From assembly GCA_003508835.1 (NCBI GenBank), contig PUFA01000012.1, positions 20,564,001 through 20,628,000 on the forward strand: 64,000 nucleotides of DNA, read 5' to 3'. The stretch's first letter is position 1, and every line of letters begins with the position of its first letter. Source of the stretch: Eonycteris spelaea. Lineage: Eukaryota; Chordata; Mammalia; Chiroptera; Pteropodidae. Made by a program: the position numbers and the translations under genes. This document shows positions 1 through 12,100 of this stretch, in pieces. The notes under the pieces are model-generated. The model did not search any database, was not told the DNA's origin, and worked only from the letters and a program-made list of their open reading frames with translations.

Positions 1-424
1 TGCTTAGAGAGAGAGATTCCCCAGTTCAAAAGACTGAGAGGATAGCTGGCAACAGTAAAGTCCTCAAAGGAGTCCTCAGAATCACTAAGTAAACGGAGTA
101 CTTTCTAGTGTCTATTTTGATCCATCCCTTTATCATTGACAGTTTAGCATAAGTAAAAACTGTATAATCAGGAGATTTGAGAAGGGATACCAATATATCA
201 AGCAATTTCATAGTAATTGCAAATACAAAGCATGAAAACTTTCTTTTAAATTGTCAACAAATGTTTAGTGATTGTCTACCATGGGGCAGGCACTCACTCA
301 GCAGACACTGAAGATCTAGTAATAGATCTCAATGTCAGGATCAAAGGGGACAGATAAAAGAAGCAGTCACCAGAAATTATATAACAATAATTCATGATAC
401 ACGTTTTAGTAATAACATTACTAT

Positions 425-640
425 TGATAATAATACCTAACATTAATTGGGTTGACTATTTGCCAAGCACTAAGCTGATGGGTCTTCAATTCATCCCCTC
501 ATTAGGTCCTTACAACTCCATAAGGTGAATTTGTTTATCATCTCCACTTTACAGTGATGAAAAAACCTGAGGTGCAGAGAAGTAACTTGCTAGGAAGAAT
601 CAGAGCTCTGATTTTAACTAAGGTCTAACTCTAGGAAACA
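425..640 (-). repeat. MIR SINE relic, antisense
   Basis: The order of motifs matches reversed MIR: 'tgccaagcactaagctg', then 'cattaggtccttacaactcc', then 'ctccactttacagtgatga' and 'gaggtgcagagaagtaactt'. It is strongly diverged, as expected for this ancient tRNA-derived SINE. Limits are approximate. Confidence 0.75.
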
Positions 641-1620
641 TGCACTTGACCATGAAGTAAACAGCTGGGTACTACAGGGAAAATAAAGGACTTCTCCTTC
701 AACATGGGGAAGAACTCTCTGCATTCCCTATACTCTCACCGTTTCCCTGCTTTTTAAGCCCAAGAATGATGACAATACCATTGACCTACTGACCTGGTAA
801 TTGGAAATGGGGTGGCTCTGAATCAGAAGCAGAACATGTCAGACAATTTCACATCTACCTGATGGGTCATGAGGAAAGACTAGAAACAGAGTTAACATCA
901 GGAACAGGATAATTGAGCCTTTGCCAACATAATTATATCCTTTGCATGCTAAGTTCAAAATGATTGAGTCAGAAGGTTTTGCTTTGTGCCAGAGTCATTG
1001 ACCGACTCTCCAAGAGGTCACCCAGAGTGGTATTGCCTTAATGAATTTACCACAAAGCTGAACCTGTTTCACAGTCGAGTCACTATCCTGAAGTTCATCG
1101 ACCTGAATAAGCATAACTCCCAGCAACCCAACTCATAGGAGGCTGAAGTATATAACCAGGTACCCATATATTCATTAACAGTTGATGTTAGCCTTCTGTA
1201 ACTGCAATGTGTCTCTGTCAACTGTGGCACCCTTTTCCCAATATCAGCAACCCTAGGGGACCAAATGAGTCATCAGTAGGCTAGCTGGCGAGTGTATCCC
1301 AGGAGTTAAGGGTGGCAGATTCATACAAGTCAGGGTGGAGATTAGAGTGTGAGTCATCTCCATTCCATAGCTAGGCACATCTGCGTTAGATCCAATTTCA
1401 AGTTGCTTTCTCCCGAACAGTGGTGGGTAACAAGTGTTGACTTCTGGCCTCTTGGCTTTACCTTACTTCTTTTTTCTTCTTTCTATCCTCCATCCTCATC
1501 TCTCATTCTTATTTCATGCGTTCTTCATACAATACAGTTGATTAGGTTGCTGATCATTCAGTTATCATCACATTCCAAACCTGCCCCTCCCACCCAAGAT
1601 TAAGTCAGGAGGTCATCTTG

Positions 1621-1653
1621 ATGGGGGGGGGGTGGGGAGTGGGGGGTGGGTTG
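1621..1653 (+). repeat. G-rich low-complexity tract
   Basis: A run of ten G's is followed by three more G-runs of four to six, separated by one to three bases, on the plus strand. The spacing fits the pattern of a potential intramolecular G-quadruplex. It sits in intergenic sequence about 4 kb from the CDV3 start, with no gene feature attached. Confidence 0.6.
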
Positions 1654-2214
1654 GTTGTTCCCAAGTTCTTTATTTATTTACAGAATTTTTGTTTGTTTAT
1701 TTTCAGATATATTATGTTGAACCATATAAAGCTGCATTTTGGCAGGTCAAAAGCAGTTAAACAGCAGCAACTTCATGTAGTTCAACTACCAGTGGACCAG
1801 ATACATTAAGGGCAGCTTAATAATTCTCTCTTTTGCAAGCCATAGTGGTGGGTGTGTTATGGGCGTCAGGCATGGCAGCTTTTTACCTCTTTTGGGAAAC
1901 CAGCTTCTCTGAGAAGCCACTGGTATCTGTGCCCTTGTTCCTCTTGCTGTCCACTCATTCTCCAGCTAGAGCCTTAATGTCAGGGATGAACAAAGGAGAA
2001 ACTTGAGGGAGAAGTTCTTTGTCACGCATGACAGATGATGTGTTCTGAAGCCAAAAAGGAATAATTTTAAGGAACACTTTTAGATAGTCCATGATTTGTG
2101 CATTCCCCTGTGAATGTGGAAAACTGGGGACTAATGGAGACATTTGACATTTTATAGACATCGCTCAAACACCTGTGTGATATACACCATTCCTACCTGC
2201 AATGATTTCATTGT

Positions 2215-2400
2215 GCTATAATTGTATTTATCCTTGTGTGTCTGCTTCTAGCTACCAGTTTACTATACAATAAGTTCTGTGAGGGTAGGGCCTATGTCTG
2301 ATTTACTAATCTTTAACTCTATCATAGGGCCTGGCATACAGTAAGTGCTCACTAAAAGATGTCTTACACTAATGAAGGAGTGTATGAATGAATAAATAAA
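2215..2400 (+). repeat. LINE-2 3'-end relic
   Basis: The text 'aagttctgtgagggtagggc', 'tatcatagggcctggcatac' and 'agtaagtgctcactaaaaga' follows the well-known L2 3' tail (gagggcaggg ... cctggcacatagtaggtgctcaataaa). Old and diverged. Confidence 0.65.
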
Positions 2401-3659
2401 TGAAGAGGTTAAACAAAACATGGAAATATCAGGAAGTCTTTATATACCATACCAAATGAAAGGTCTCTGGGCCTTTAAAGGTTAGGAACCAGGCTGATTG
2501 CAGAAGTTGACAAGAGGCTCCCCAGAGGAGGTGACCTGAAAGTAGTCACTCTCTGATTTAAAAAGGTTGGTGGAACAGCTCAGGCAGTAGCATAGTCTGC
2601 CTCATAGTTGTGAGAGAGGAAGCCACAAGTGAAATGAAGCCACAAATGAAAAGTTGCTCCTCATTTCCTGGCAAGCTCTGTGGCCAGCATGAGCTGCATT
2701 CCTTTGAGCTGAGCATGTGTGGAATTTCCAGCCTAGGTAGCAGAATGGAACTTGGAACAAATAGCTCAGCAAAAAAGAACCCAGGGACAATGGGGCTGGG
2801 CCCAGCTGCCCTTTGCCAGCTCTTGAGCTCACAGAATATTGGAGCTCAGGGGGCCTTGTCAAGGGAGATAAATGATGTCCTTTGGATCTTACCACTTTGG
2901 AGGACTTAAAGAAAATTTCCATATTCAGACAGCATTAGGATCCTTAGAAGATGTGCTGAAATACCTGGAAATAATCTGAGTCCTCTTCACTATTCAACTT
3001 TCCATCTAGCAAGGACAAGCGAAGGTCTGTTTTTGCTTTAAAGGTGGGGAAAGCCCAAACACTGGAAGGCAGAGAGGAAGATACCTTCATCAAGAAAGAG
3101 CAAGAAGGTGCTTCAGTGGCAGAGTAATGATGAGGAGGGGTGGTGATGGCAGGATTTAGGGCTCTGTGTAACTGCTTTGGAGGAGGTTGGCAGGGGAGAT
3201 TTAAGAAGTACATCTGCTGGGAATATATGCAGTTTCAGGGCAGGGAATTCAAGAAGGAAGAGACCAGCTACATGGACAAGAGAATAACTATAGACAGTGA
3301 CACAACCACAAAGACATTGGTCTCTCTACCGTCCTGGCCTGAACTTCTTACACTTGATCAAGCTCTGGGAGCATGCCATCAATCACACCGAAAAATGTAG
3401 TGGGACATTTTGCTGTGTCTACTCAACTACTGTTCCTTCTCTGCATTTTTCCAAGTCATTATTTCCTTCAAGACACTGATATATTGATGGATTGATGGGG
3501 ACCTAAGAAAGGGAGGACTGAATTCCAGTTATTCATATCCAGATCTTCTCTTCTAAGAGTATAAGGGACTTGAAGGCAGAAATGACAAATTATTCAACTT
3601 AGAATAAGGAGCACTGACTTAACTGTTGCTAAATAGGTGCTTCATAGATAAGAAAAGAA

Positions 3660-3765
3660 CAGACGGAAGGAAGGGAGGGAGACAGAAAGAAAAAGAGAGG
3701 AAGGAAGAAAAAACAAAAGGAAGGAAGAGGAAGGAAGGAAAGGAAAGGAAAAAAGAAAAAAGAAA
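3660..3765 (+). repeat. Polypurine GGAA/GAAA-rich microsatellite
   Basis: About 105 bases are almost entirely A and G, made of interrupted ggaa, gaaa and aggaag units. The long Lys/Glu/Arg-rich open frame across it is a by-product of composition and is not a gene. Confidence 0.8.
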
Positions 3766-4344
3766 TTTGGTTACAGTTATTAAGGGAGGTACAGGTGAGC
3801 TTAGCTTGCATCACAGAAGACAAGTGGTGTCACAGAAGTAAGTTACCCAGGGGGAGCCTGGGTGGTTGGGGGCAGTTTATATTGGGGGAATATGTAAGCT
3901 TGTTGGCTCAGGCGAGGTCCTTGATTTACTACTTTAACATATTCTGGACTTAGTTCTTTAAGAGTAGTGGAGGAGGGTGAGAAGACAACCTTTAATGGGG
4001 CAACTAAAGGAAAAGACAAAGACGTAGCACTGTTCACTGGTTGTGTTCTATACCCCGTGAAGCTACTAACATACCTCTGAGTCATTTCCTCAGTGGTTGT
4101 GACAGCTCTATCCTCTGCCCTTAGGAGGAAGTGGAAAGTTTAATACCTTACATTAGACCACCTCTTTCATACACGAGGATTCATTTCATTCTCAAGGCCC
4201 AGAAAGCCCTTAAACGGTGAAGCCGGGTTTTGCATGGGCATTTTGTCCCCATCCCTATGATACATTATTCCCCTTTTTATCAGGGATAAAAGCTAAGGAT
4301 AAATTGCAATCATCTAGACTCAAGCCAGGGCAGAGGGGCACTAT

Positions 4345-4485
4345 TTCTATATTAAAAAATCATTTATGTCTCATCCGATGCATGTTAAACACTGTGCTGG
4401 GCAGCTAACAGGTACACTTTCCTAACATATCTTACAAGAGCTGATAATTCCCATTTTACAGTTCAAGAGTGGAGGGTCAGATTTT
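4345..4485 (-). repeat. MIR SINE relic, antisense
   Basis: Motifs 'catgttaaacactgtgctgg', 'cttacaagagctgataattc' and 'cattttacagttcaagagtg' follow the reversed MIR core in order. Diverged and partial. Confidence 0.6.
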
Positions 4486-4732
4486 CCTAGCTTGACCTTA
4501 GTAGACGGTCAAGCTTAGTAGAGAGTGGAGTTCATACAAAATCAATCCCTTCTGTCTACCTACAGGTTTATTAAAGATCTCTTAGTAAACGAGACCTAAA
4601 CTTCAAGCCCACTGTTCTCACTTTCATAATAACCATCCCGTAAGATGAAAATTAATAGTTCCCAGACCAGAGAGGGTGGATATACAGAAGCAACCAGAGG
4701 GAGAGGTACCATCTTTAACACAGCTAACAACA

Positions 4733-4820
4733 CACGTGCCTTTCCGTTTCGCTAAAGTTCAAATGCCGTGGCCACAATATGCTCTGGGCGAGCAAACACA
4801 CGTGTACCCTACGCATGCGC
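4733..4820. promoter_or_regulatory. E-box pair and NRF1-like site upstream of CDV3
   Basis: Two CACGTG E-boxes lie at 4733-4738 and 4799-4804, and ACGCATGCGC at 4811-4820 matches the NRF1 palindromic core. They stand just outside the CpG island of CDV3. NRF1 and USF/MYC-type E-boxes are common in broad housekeeping promoters. The motifs are read directly; binding is inference. Confidence 0.45.
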
Positions 4821-4949
4821 CCAGACGGTCCCTGCCCGCTCCTTCGACCGGACCTCTTTCGCCCAGTCACCAGCCAGCCACTCTAACTCCTACCCTCAAG
4901 ATCAAGACTAAACCCTCTACCAATCGGGAAGCTAGAGTCATCAACACGT

Positions 4950-6110
4950 CACTTATTTAGCATCTTCCCTCCTTTCCCCGCCCCCACGCCACGGCCCCAC
5001 CCCGTCTGAGGCAGGGATTGTCGCCTAAGCACTGAGTCCTGGCATCTGATTGGCTCCTTTGCCAGCTCCGCCTCCGTCTCCTCCCGTCGCCCTCCCCTCC
5101 GCGCTTCACAGCGGCGGGCGGCTCTTGTACGCAGGCGCGGGCGCTGCCTCTCTCTTGTAGTGGCCCGCCCTCCCTCCTCCCCCTCCTCCCCTCCCCACCC
5201 CCTCTCCCCTCCTCTCCCGGCCTGCGTGCGCGCTTCTTCCTTCTGCACGCGCCGCCGCTAGTCCAGCACTCTCGCCGAAGCTTCTGGTCGCGCGCATCCC
5301 TTTTCCCCTCCGGCCGCGGAGCGGACAGGATCCTGCACCGTGGTAGCGGCAGCAGTCCGGGCGCGCTCGGGCGGCGGCAGCGGCGCGCGAGTCCCCCGGC
5401 GGACCGTACCACCGCCCGCCAGCACGCGGGGGGAGCTGCCCGCCCCGCCGCACACGCCTCGGCGACCCGCGGGGCTGAGGCGTCGCCGCGCCCGTGAGCC
5501 TGAGCGCAGAGCCGGCCTCGACCCCGAGGTCGGAACCCCGCCGGCGGCGCCCGTCCCCGGCCCCACCCATCCGGGCCGAGGAGACCGAGGCCATGGCTGA
5601 GACGGAGGAGCGGAGCCTGGACAACTTCTTCGCCAAGAGGGACAAGAAAAAGAAGAAGGAGCGGAGCAACCGGGCGGCGAGCGTGGCGGGCGCGGCGGGC
5701 GGCGCCGGCGGGAGCAGCGGAGCAGCGGGCGCGACGGGCGGTGGGGCGGGCGCAGGGGCCCGGCCGGGCGACGGCGGGACCTCGGGTGCGGGAGCCGCGG
5801 GCCCTGGGGCCGCCACCAAGGCCGTAACGAAGGTGAGGGGCCGGGACTTGGGACCGGGGCCGCGAGCTTGCGACCATGTGCCCGCCCCCGCCGGCCTGCC
5901 TGGCGGAGCGTCCGGGAGGGGCCTCCCGGGGCCGGTCAGGGAGCGGACGGGTGCGGAGTCTGGCCACGTGACGTGGGCTTACCACGTTGGGCCGGCTTGC
6001 CTTCTCCCCGCGGGACCCCGTCCACCCCGCTCCCGACCCGCCCCTGTGCACCCCGTGTCGCTCGGCTTTGCCAAGACCCGGGCATGCAGCACCCTCGAGG
6101 GGAAATTGGT
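4950..6110 (+). promoter_or_regulatory. CDV3: CpG-island promoter of CDV3
   Basis: Base composition switches abruptly from AT-rich to very GC- and CpG-rich, then returns to AT-rich after about 6.1 kb. The island covers the putative start sites, the 5' UTR, exon 1 and the beginning of intron 1. There is no TATA box near the likely start. A GC box (CCCCGCCCCC, 4976-4985) and an inverted CCAAT box (ATTGG, 5049-5053) are present. No ATG occurs on the plus strand between the island's start and the CDV3 start codon, so the first ATG of a transcript starting here is the CDV3 one. This is the architecture of a broad, constitutive housekeeping promoter. The exact transcription start cannot be seen. 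Confidence 0.85.
5593..5832 (+). CDS. CDV3: CDV3 exon 1, coding part
   Basis: Eighty codons from the ATG to AAG followed by the donor gtgagg; phase 0 at the end. It encodes the conserved acidic/basic start and an Ala/Gly-rich stretch that varies in length between mammals. The whole exon lies in the CpG island. An in-frame TGA at 5476-5478 limits any upstream extension. Confidence 0.93.
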
Positions 6111-9100
6111 CTGTGTCCGAAGTGCCCAGCATAGAGGAGCATTTATCGAGTGACGTTTCCTCTGAGTAATTTAGTATTCTGACTTCAGCCCAGTATTCGA
6201 AGCTGAATTTTCTAACAGTCGCATTTGTGGCAATCTAATTTGGCATTACTCGGTCTCAGCCTGTAGAAATCACATGGCAACACTGAGGTAGACATTTAGT
6301 TGTGGTCTTAACCATTGACTTCTTCCTTGGCTTTTCCTGGTTGCTTTTAAAGTAACAGCTCCCGAGAAAGAACCCAGTGGAAGTAACTGTCTGCTGGGAG
6401 TGTTTGTCCTCCAAACTAGTCGACCTCAGGATCAAGCAAGAGCTTCTGCTCGGAAACGATTCCATACTTTAGGTTCCAGTCACTTGATCTCTTTTCATAG
6501 TCTGACATTTGCTTCGTGGTATTTTTATGATTATCTTTAATCAAATGATATGTATTTTACAGGATGAAGATGAGTGGAAAGAATTTGAGCAAAAAGAGGT
6601 TGACTACAGCGGCCTCAGAGTCCAGGCAATGCAAATAAGGTATGATGTGGTTACAAAAATGTTTAGATAACCCTTAGGATAGGTATTGTATCTTTGCTTA
6701 TTCTTTAGCCCCAAAACATCATCATCATAGCCTTGTGCTTTAGATAGTCTTATTAGTCCTCTAATAGATAGTGTGTAGTCTTTCTCTCTGTGATGACAGT
6801 CATTCTATATGTTGATCAGAATTACCTGCCAGCTCCAAAATCCTGAGAGAGCTTGCCTACTTCCAGTGCTGGTTAGGTTATTTTTGAGGCAGCTAAAAAT
6901 GATTTTGTGATTTCAAAATACTTTTAATATTGGTGAGTTGAATTTAGTTTTTCTCTTTGTTTCAGAAATAACAGGTTTTCAGATCTCCAGTAAACAGGTT
7001 AATTGAAGCATACTTACAGAGAAGAAGATGTTACACATGCAGACAGTTAACCAAAGTCAAGAAACTGAACATTACTGGTAGAGAAGAAAGCTCCCCTCCA
7101 AGTCCAATCTATGGTAGTCAGTTTTAGATTCATATAAATGTCATGTTTTGAAGGGCTGGTAAAGTAGGAAAAAGTGGTTCCATTGGTTTAAAATTAAAAA
7201 CTGTTTATTCCCAACATAAAGAAAGAAATGATCCCAATGACCTGCCTCTAGTTTGAAGTTTTCAATTTGTATACACCAGTGACCATATGGCATAGTGGAG
7301 GAAATCATTTTCCTTCATGGAATACTGTCTTTTGATCTCTCTAGGTGGTAATATTTATGGCCTTAAATAACTCATTGAAAAACTAGAGCTAATATTTTTG
7401 ACATTTGTTGAATACTTAACACAGCTGGGCATTAATGTCCTAGGTTCTTTAAATCATTTGATGAGCTTAATCAAAGGGAAACCTGATTGATAGTGGGTAA
7501 CTTTAGGAAATGCGGCCTTCTCTACTCTTAAGATTCCTTTGTAGTAGTGTTGAGTAGAAGTGATTAGATTGGAGTTTTAGTTCTTAACCATTTGGGTTTG
7601 TGGAACTGTTTACGTGTGTGCATATGTGTGTGTTTCCATTCTCTTGGGGAATAAGGCTTTTGGTTTGCCTTTCTGACTGCAGGCCCCAGACTAAAGCTTC
7701 TTGAAGACTTCAGCAACAGGAAGGATAGTGTTTGGTCATGTTGAACTTACTGGGCAAGAGCAGCACTTTCTGAAGGGAAAAGGTTTCAAGTTCACTGAAT
7801 GTTAGAAATTGATTTTGGTATATTATGGAAGATATTTAAACTACCTGGTTTTCTGTCATTGAATATGTATCCTATATCCATAGAACTATTTTAGTCTTCA
7901 TATTTGGCTCCTCCTGAGATGGTGAAATATTTCTTAAATTACTTATATCCTTCATCTTTTCCAGGGGCTAGTATAAGTATTTAAGTTCTGCTTGACTTTA
8001 AGTAGACCAGCTTTTAGATAGATAGATGATAGATATAGATATAGATATAGATATAGATATGGATAGATAGATTTTTTTCATTATTCAAGTGGCCATCCAG
8101 AGGTCTTCCTCTAATCTACTAATAAGAAACTGCTTATGTAGATCCTCAGTCACTATGGAGTCGGGGGGGTCTGTATTTCTGTTGCCTCTATAAATCATTC
8201 AATAAAGGGAAATCTTAACAGCTTTCAGGAAAGGCTTGAGAATGAGAAGCCATTTGAGATTTAATGACAGTAACTAAAATTTTTATTTTACATACTCAGT
8301 ATTCTTGTAAACTGTAGTAATTTTCTTTACAGTAAAAGTAGGATGGGAGTTCCCAAGGAAAGAGATCTTTCATAGGAGTAGTTACATATATGAGATGAAG
8401 TTGATAATGTGACACAAAGATGGACTTTTGGGGACAGACAGACTTGGGTTTACATTTTAGTTCTGCTGCTTGTGTGTGACCTTAGGAAAGTCACTTTAGT
8501 TTTGAACATTGGTTCTTATCTGCAAAATTGAACCAGCTACTCAGGATTGTTGTGAGTACTTTGAAGAAGATGTTTGTAAAATACCCACCGAGTTAACATT
8601 AATCTTCTCTGTTCAGTGGGTAAATTAGAATGACTAACTCTGTTTACCCATGAGGCCCCTGATTTGTAGTACCAAGATCTGAGGAGAAGGGAAGTGGAGT
8701 CATACACGGTTATCATGACTAACGTCAGACACTGGTGAGTCAGTTCACTGTGGACCTAATAGAAGAAAGTGACTTGTTCAGATTGGCTTTAATATAACTA
8801 CACAAAAATCCTCAAAGTGTTCAGTGTTGCTAGCAATTTTGAATGATTATCTTCTATGGCTTTGTCCTGTTTGGGCAGAAGCCCAAGAAGGAAAGAGAAG
8901 TGAGATTTTTTTCCTTTCTCTGGGATTTGGGAGGTGGTGCTGTTTATGCCTTTACTATGTTATCTTCTATCTGTGTGAGAAGCAGCCTAGCTATCTCAAT
9001 GTGGGCAAGGAAAATTAAACTTTGTAAGTTGACTTAAAATATTTTGAAATTCGCAGCCTATAGTCTTAAACCTTTTCTTCCAACTTTTTGCTTTGAAAAA

Positions 9101-12100
9101 TTATGAACTTCAGAAAATTTGCAAGAATAGTAAATAAACGCCCATGTACTCTGCTTACATCTACCAATTGTTTTTGCCACATATGCTTTATCTTTAGTTA
9201 TTACTGCAGATATTGCATACAATCTTGAAGTTCTTGACACTAGTCCTTATAGTAGGTTAGCAAGCTCGACCTTTATCAAAGATAAGTGCACATTTGAAAG
9301 GGGGAAATTTCAGTAGCAGCAAAATGCTGTGGTAATGTCCTATCTCACATTTACCAACTAGGTCAAGAATTGAGTACCAGAAGTTGTTAGAAGGACGTGT
9401 CAAATTTTGTGTGTAAATTAATAGATGTTAACCAAGGTCATGTCATTATTTATAGATAAGTTTTTGAGAGGGGAGCCATTGAGATGGTGATAAAAGAAGG
9501 GGCCTAACATTTGGGTTTAGATTATTGGTTGATAGTGAACTATATGCTTCACCCATTTTTAACATGGGTTTTTAGGAGAAAGATTTCATTTATTGCTTGA
9601 GGTTACAAAATGTTGAGTATATGTCATGTTTCAATAAAGAATCGAGTTCTTGGAGCCCAGTGGTTTTCTGGTAACCTTAAGAAATCTAGACTTTTAAACC
9701 CATTTGGTAAGGCTGGTTAAGTTGTCCTTTGAGGAGAAGAAATTACTCCCTTATTCATACTGGATTCATTGTAGCAAATATTTGTGTGATTACTGTGTGC
9801 TGGGTTTTGGGGTTATAAATGTAACTCATACTCTGCCAAACCCAATAGATCATTTTGGTGATATGGGGCACGGGAGACACTTAGTCTAGTCTACCATCAA
9901 TGGGTCGAAAGAGTCCTTGGATGAGATACAGGGACATTTAAGCTGCCAGGCATAACTCAGCAGGCCATTTCTATCTCCCCATTTTACTGTTGTAATAGTG
10001 TTTGGCTAATAGTGTAAAACCAGCATTCCAGTAGAAGAGCAGTTAAGTTTAGATTGTGTTTTAGCTGATTCTCCCACGTAATGTCGGGGAAGGGGGGTTA
10101 GGATCCATGAATCTCATGTAATCTCCCTAAAGATAAAGAGGTAAAACCATTTGTTCTTTATAAATGTACTGCTACAGGATGTGTAATCCTGAACAATCTT
10201 ATTAAAGAAAGTGAATTCCTCAAATCTCAAAATAGAGAAAATTTCTGTCGTATCTCAGAGCTATAGGGAGGATAAAATGAAATAAGAGGCAACCAGAAAC
10301 AATAAGGGCCCTGGAGCCCCACTGACTTGGTGCTGCTACTTTGTAGTCCTGGAGAAGGTGCTTAAATGCCTATCAGTTTTCTCATATGTACGATGGATCT
10401 TCTCCCTGCCTTAGTGTTATTGCAAGGTTTAACAACTTTGTAGTATGCTCACTGCCTGGCATGGTAGAGATTTCAGTAAATATACCTTTTCTAGCACCAT
10501 CACGCTCCCTACCCCACCAGTAGTGCTTCACATACATACGTATATTTAAGACTAGAATATTGTAAATTGTGGTATTGAATTTACAATAACATTATAGTGT
10601 TTAAAAACATCAGATTTGGCCTACAAGAATCTATATGTGGGTCAAACACGAAATTTTAGCCTAATTGTCTTCTGTGAAAATAATTCTTTACAATGTAGTT
10701 CTTGTTCTGGCTTTAGTATTTGGAGATTTGACATTTTCTGGAATATGTATATGAGAAAAAATAATAGGATATTCAAATAATTTCTACTCTGCTGTTAACA
10801 CTGTGGTATTTTGGCAAGGCTCTTAGCATCTCTGGGCTTTAGTTCCCTCTGTTGGATGAAGGGTCTTAACTAGATGATTTCCAATGTTGAGTTTAGCTAA
10901 TATTTAAGAATCTTAAGAAGCCAAAACACTAAGTTGTCTTATGCTTATTTTTATAGATATGCAGTCCCTCTAATTAAACAGATCACTCTTATTTTTTAGT
11001 AATAGTTTATAATTTAGAGGTATCTTTAGATACATGATTGTTTTATTCATTTCACTTGTCTCAGGGTGAAGAGGTGATAAATACTAGACAGTAAAGGAAT
11101 TTTTTTTACTTCAGACTCCGTATTTTATCAGAACAAACTGGAATTTTTCTTTAAATTTTTTTTGTGAATCTGAAGAACAATATACTTGTTTTTAAAGTAC
11201 ATTTGAAATGATTAACAGCATCTGTATAAGAATTACAGTCCCTTCTGCTTGGAGATAATTAGTGTTAAAATTTTTTGATTTTTAGTTATTTATTGCAAGC
11301 TGATAATTCTGGAATTTAGATGTATTAATCACCAAATATTAATATGAGGGGAAAGTTATTTTAGAGTCTAATGTATATATTTAACAGTTGTGATTCAGCA
11401 CATTGCTGTTTCAAAGTGTAAATGACCAACTGAAAGCTATCTCAGCTTGAGTATATAAGAGTGTAAAAGTGCCATGAAGGCACTTAAATCTTTATAAGGG
11501 GTCTTACCTTCCTGTCTGGCATGTATTGGGTTTGCTAGGACATTACTAATTAGTTCATCGTAGCTAGGTGAGTAACATGCACGGTTTTACTCATGAACCA
11601 GGCACATTACATTATTGTATAATTACATTGGCACGGCTTCAGAAGTGGGTAATATTGTAAAAATTATGGAGGGACAGTTCTGATAGTTGGATACCGCTAT
11701 TATACTCTTGGTTAAATTATGACCTCCGTATCTCTACCTGGTCCTTCATTCACTTTAAAAGCTTTAGAAAACAAGGTCATACTGTTTGGTGTCCATTTTT
11801 TAAATCTATTTATTTTATTATAATTTTAAAATCTATTTAGAACATATTTTCACGTTTCCAAACGAAAACTTTGTTTTCCTATTATCAAGGTATACATGCT
11901 GCTTATGTGAAAACACTAGCGAATATTTAAAAGCTTATAATAGTGAACATTTACAGCATTTACTATGTGCCAGGCAGTGTTCTCAGTTCTTTGTTAACTC
12001 AGTCTTAATAAAGGGACTGTTATTTCCATTTTACACTTGAGAAAATTGAGGCATACAGAAATTAAAGGCCATACTCATGTTGGTTTATAAGTGTCTTTAT

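Larger units (their letters stand above)
1..4950. other. Intergenic region upstream of CDV3
   Basis: I see no gene here. The open frames are short and lack codon bias or splice context. The stretch holds MIR and L2 relics, a G-rich tract near 1621-1653 and a purine-rich GGAA-type tract near 3660-3765, each listed separately. The last 250 bases grade into the CDV3 promoter and carry E-box and NRF1-like sites. A distal enhancer could be present but cannot be recognised from one sequence. Confidence 0.7.

Noticed and set aside
3626..3841. Lys/Glu/Arg-rich 71-residue frame
   Set aside because: Produced by the polypurine microsatellite.
5479..5592. In-frame near-cognate extension of CDV3 upstream of the ATG
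   Set aside because: The frame is open from just after the TGA at 5476-5478, but there is no ATG and no sign of protein conservation; the ATG at 5593 has a good context and is the first one in the transcript.
4957..6132. Long antisense open frame of 391 residues across the CDV3 CpG island
   Set aside because: It overlaps exon 1 of CDV3 on the other strand. It is Arg/Pro/Gly/Ala-rich because of base composition and lacks a promoter or splice context of its own. Stops are rare in such GC-rich DNA.
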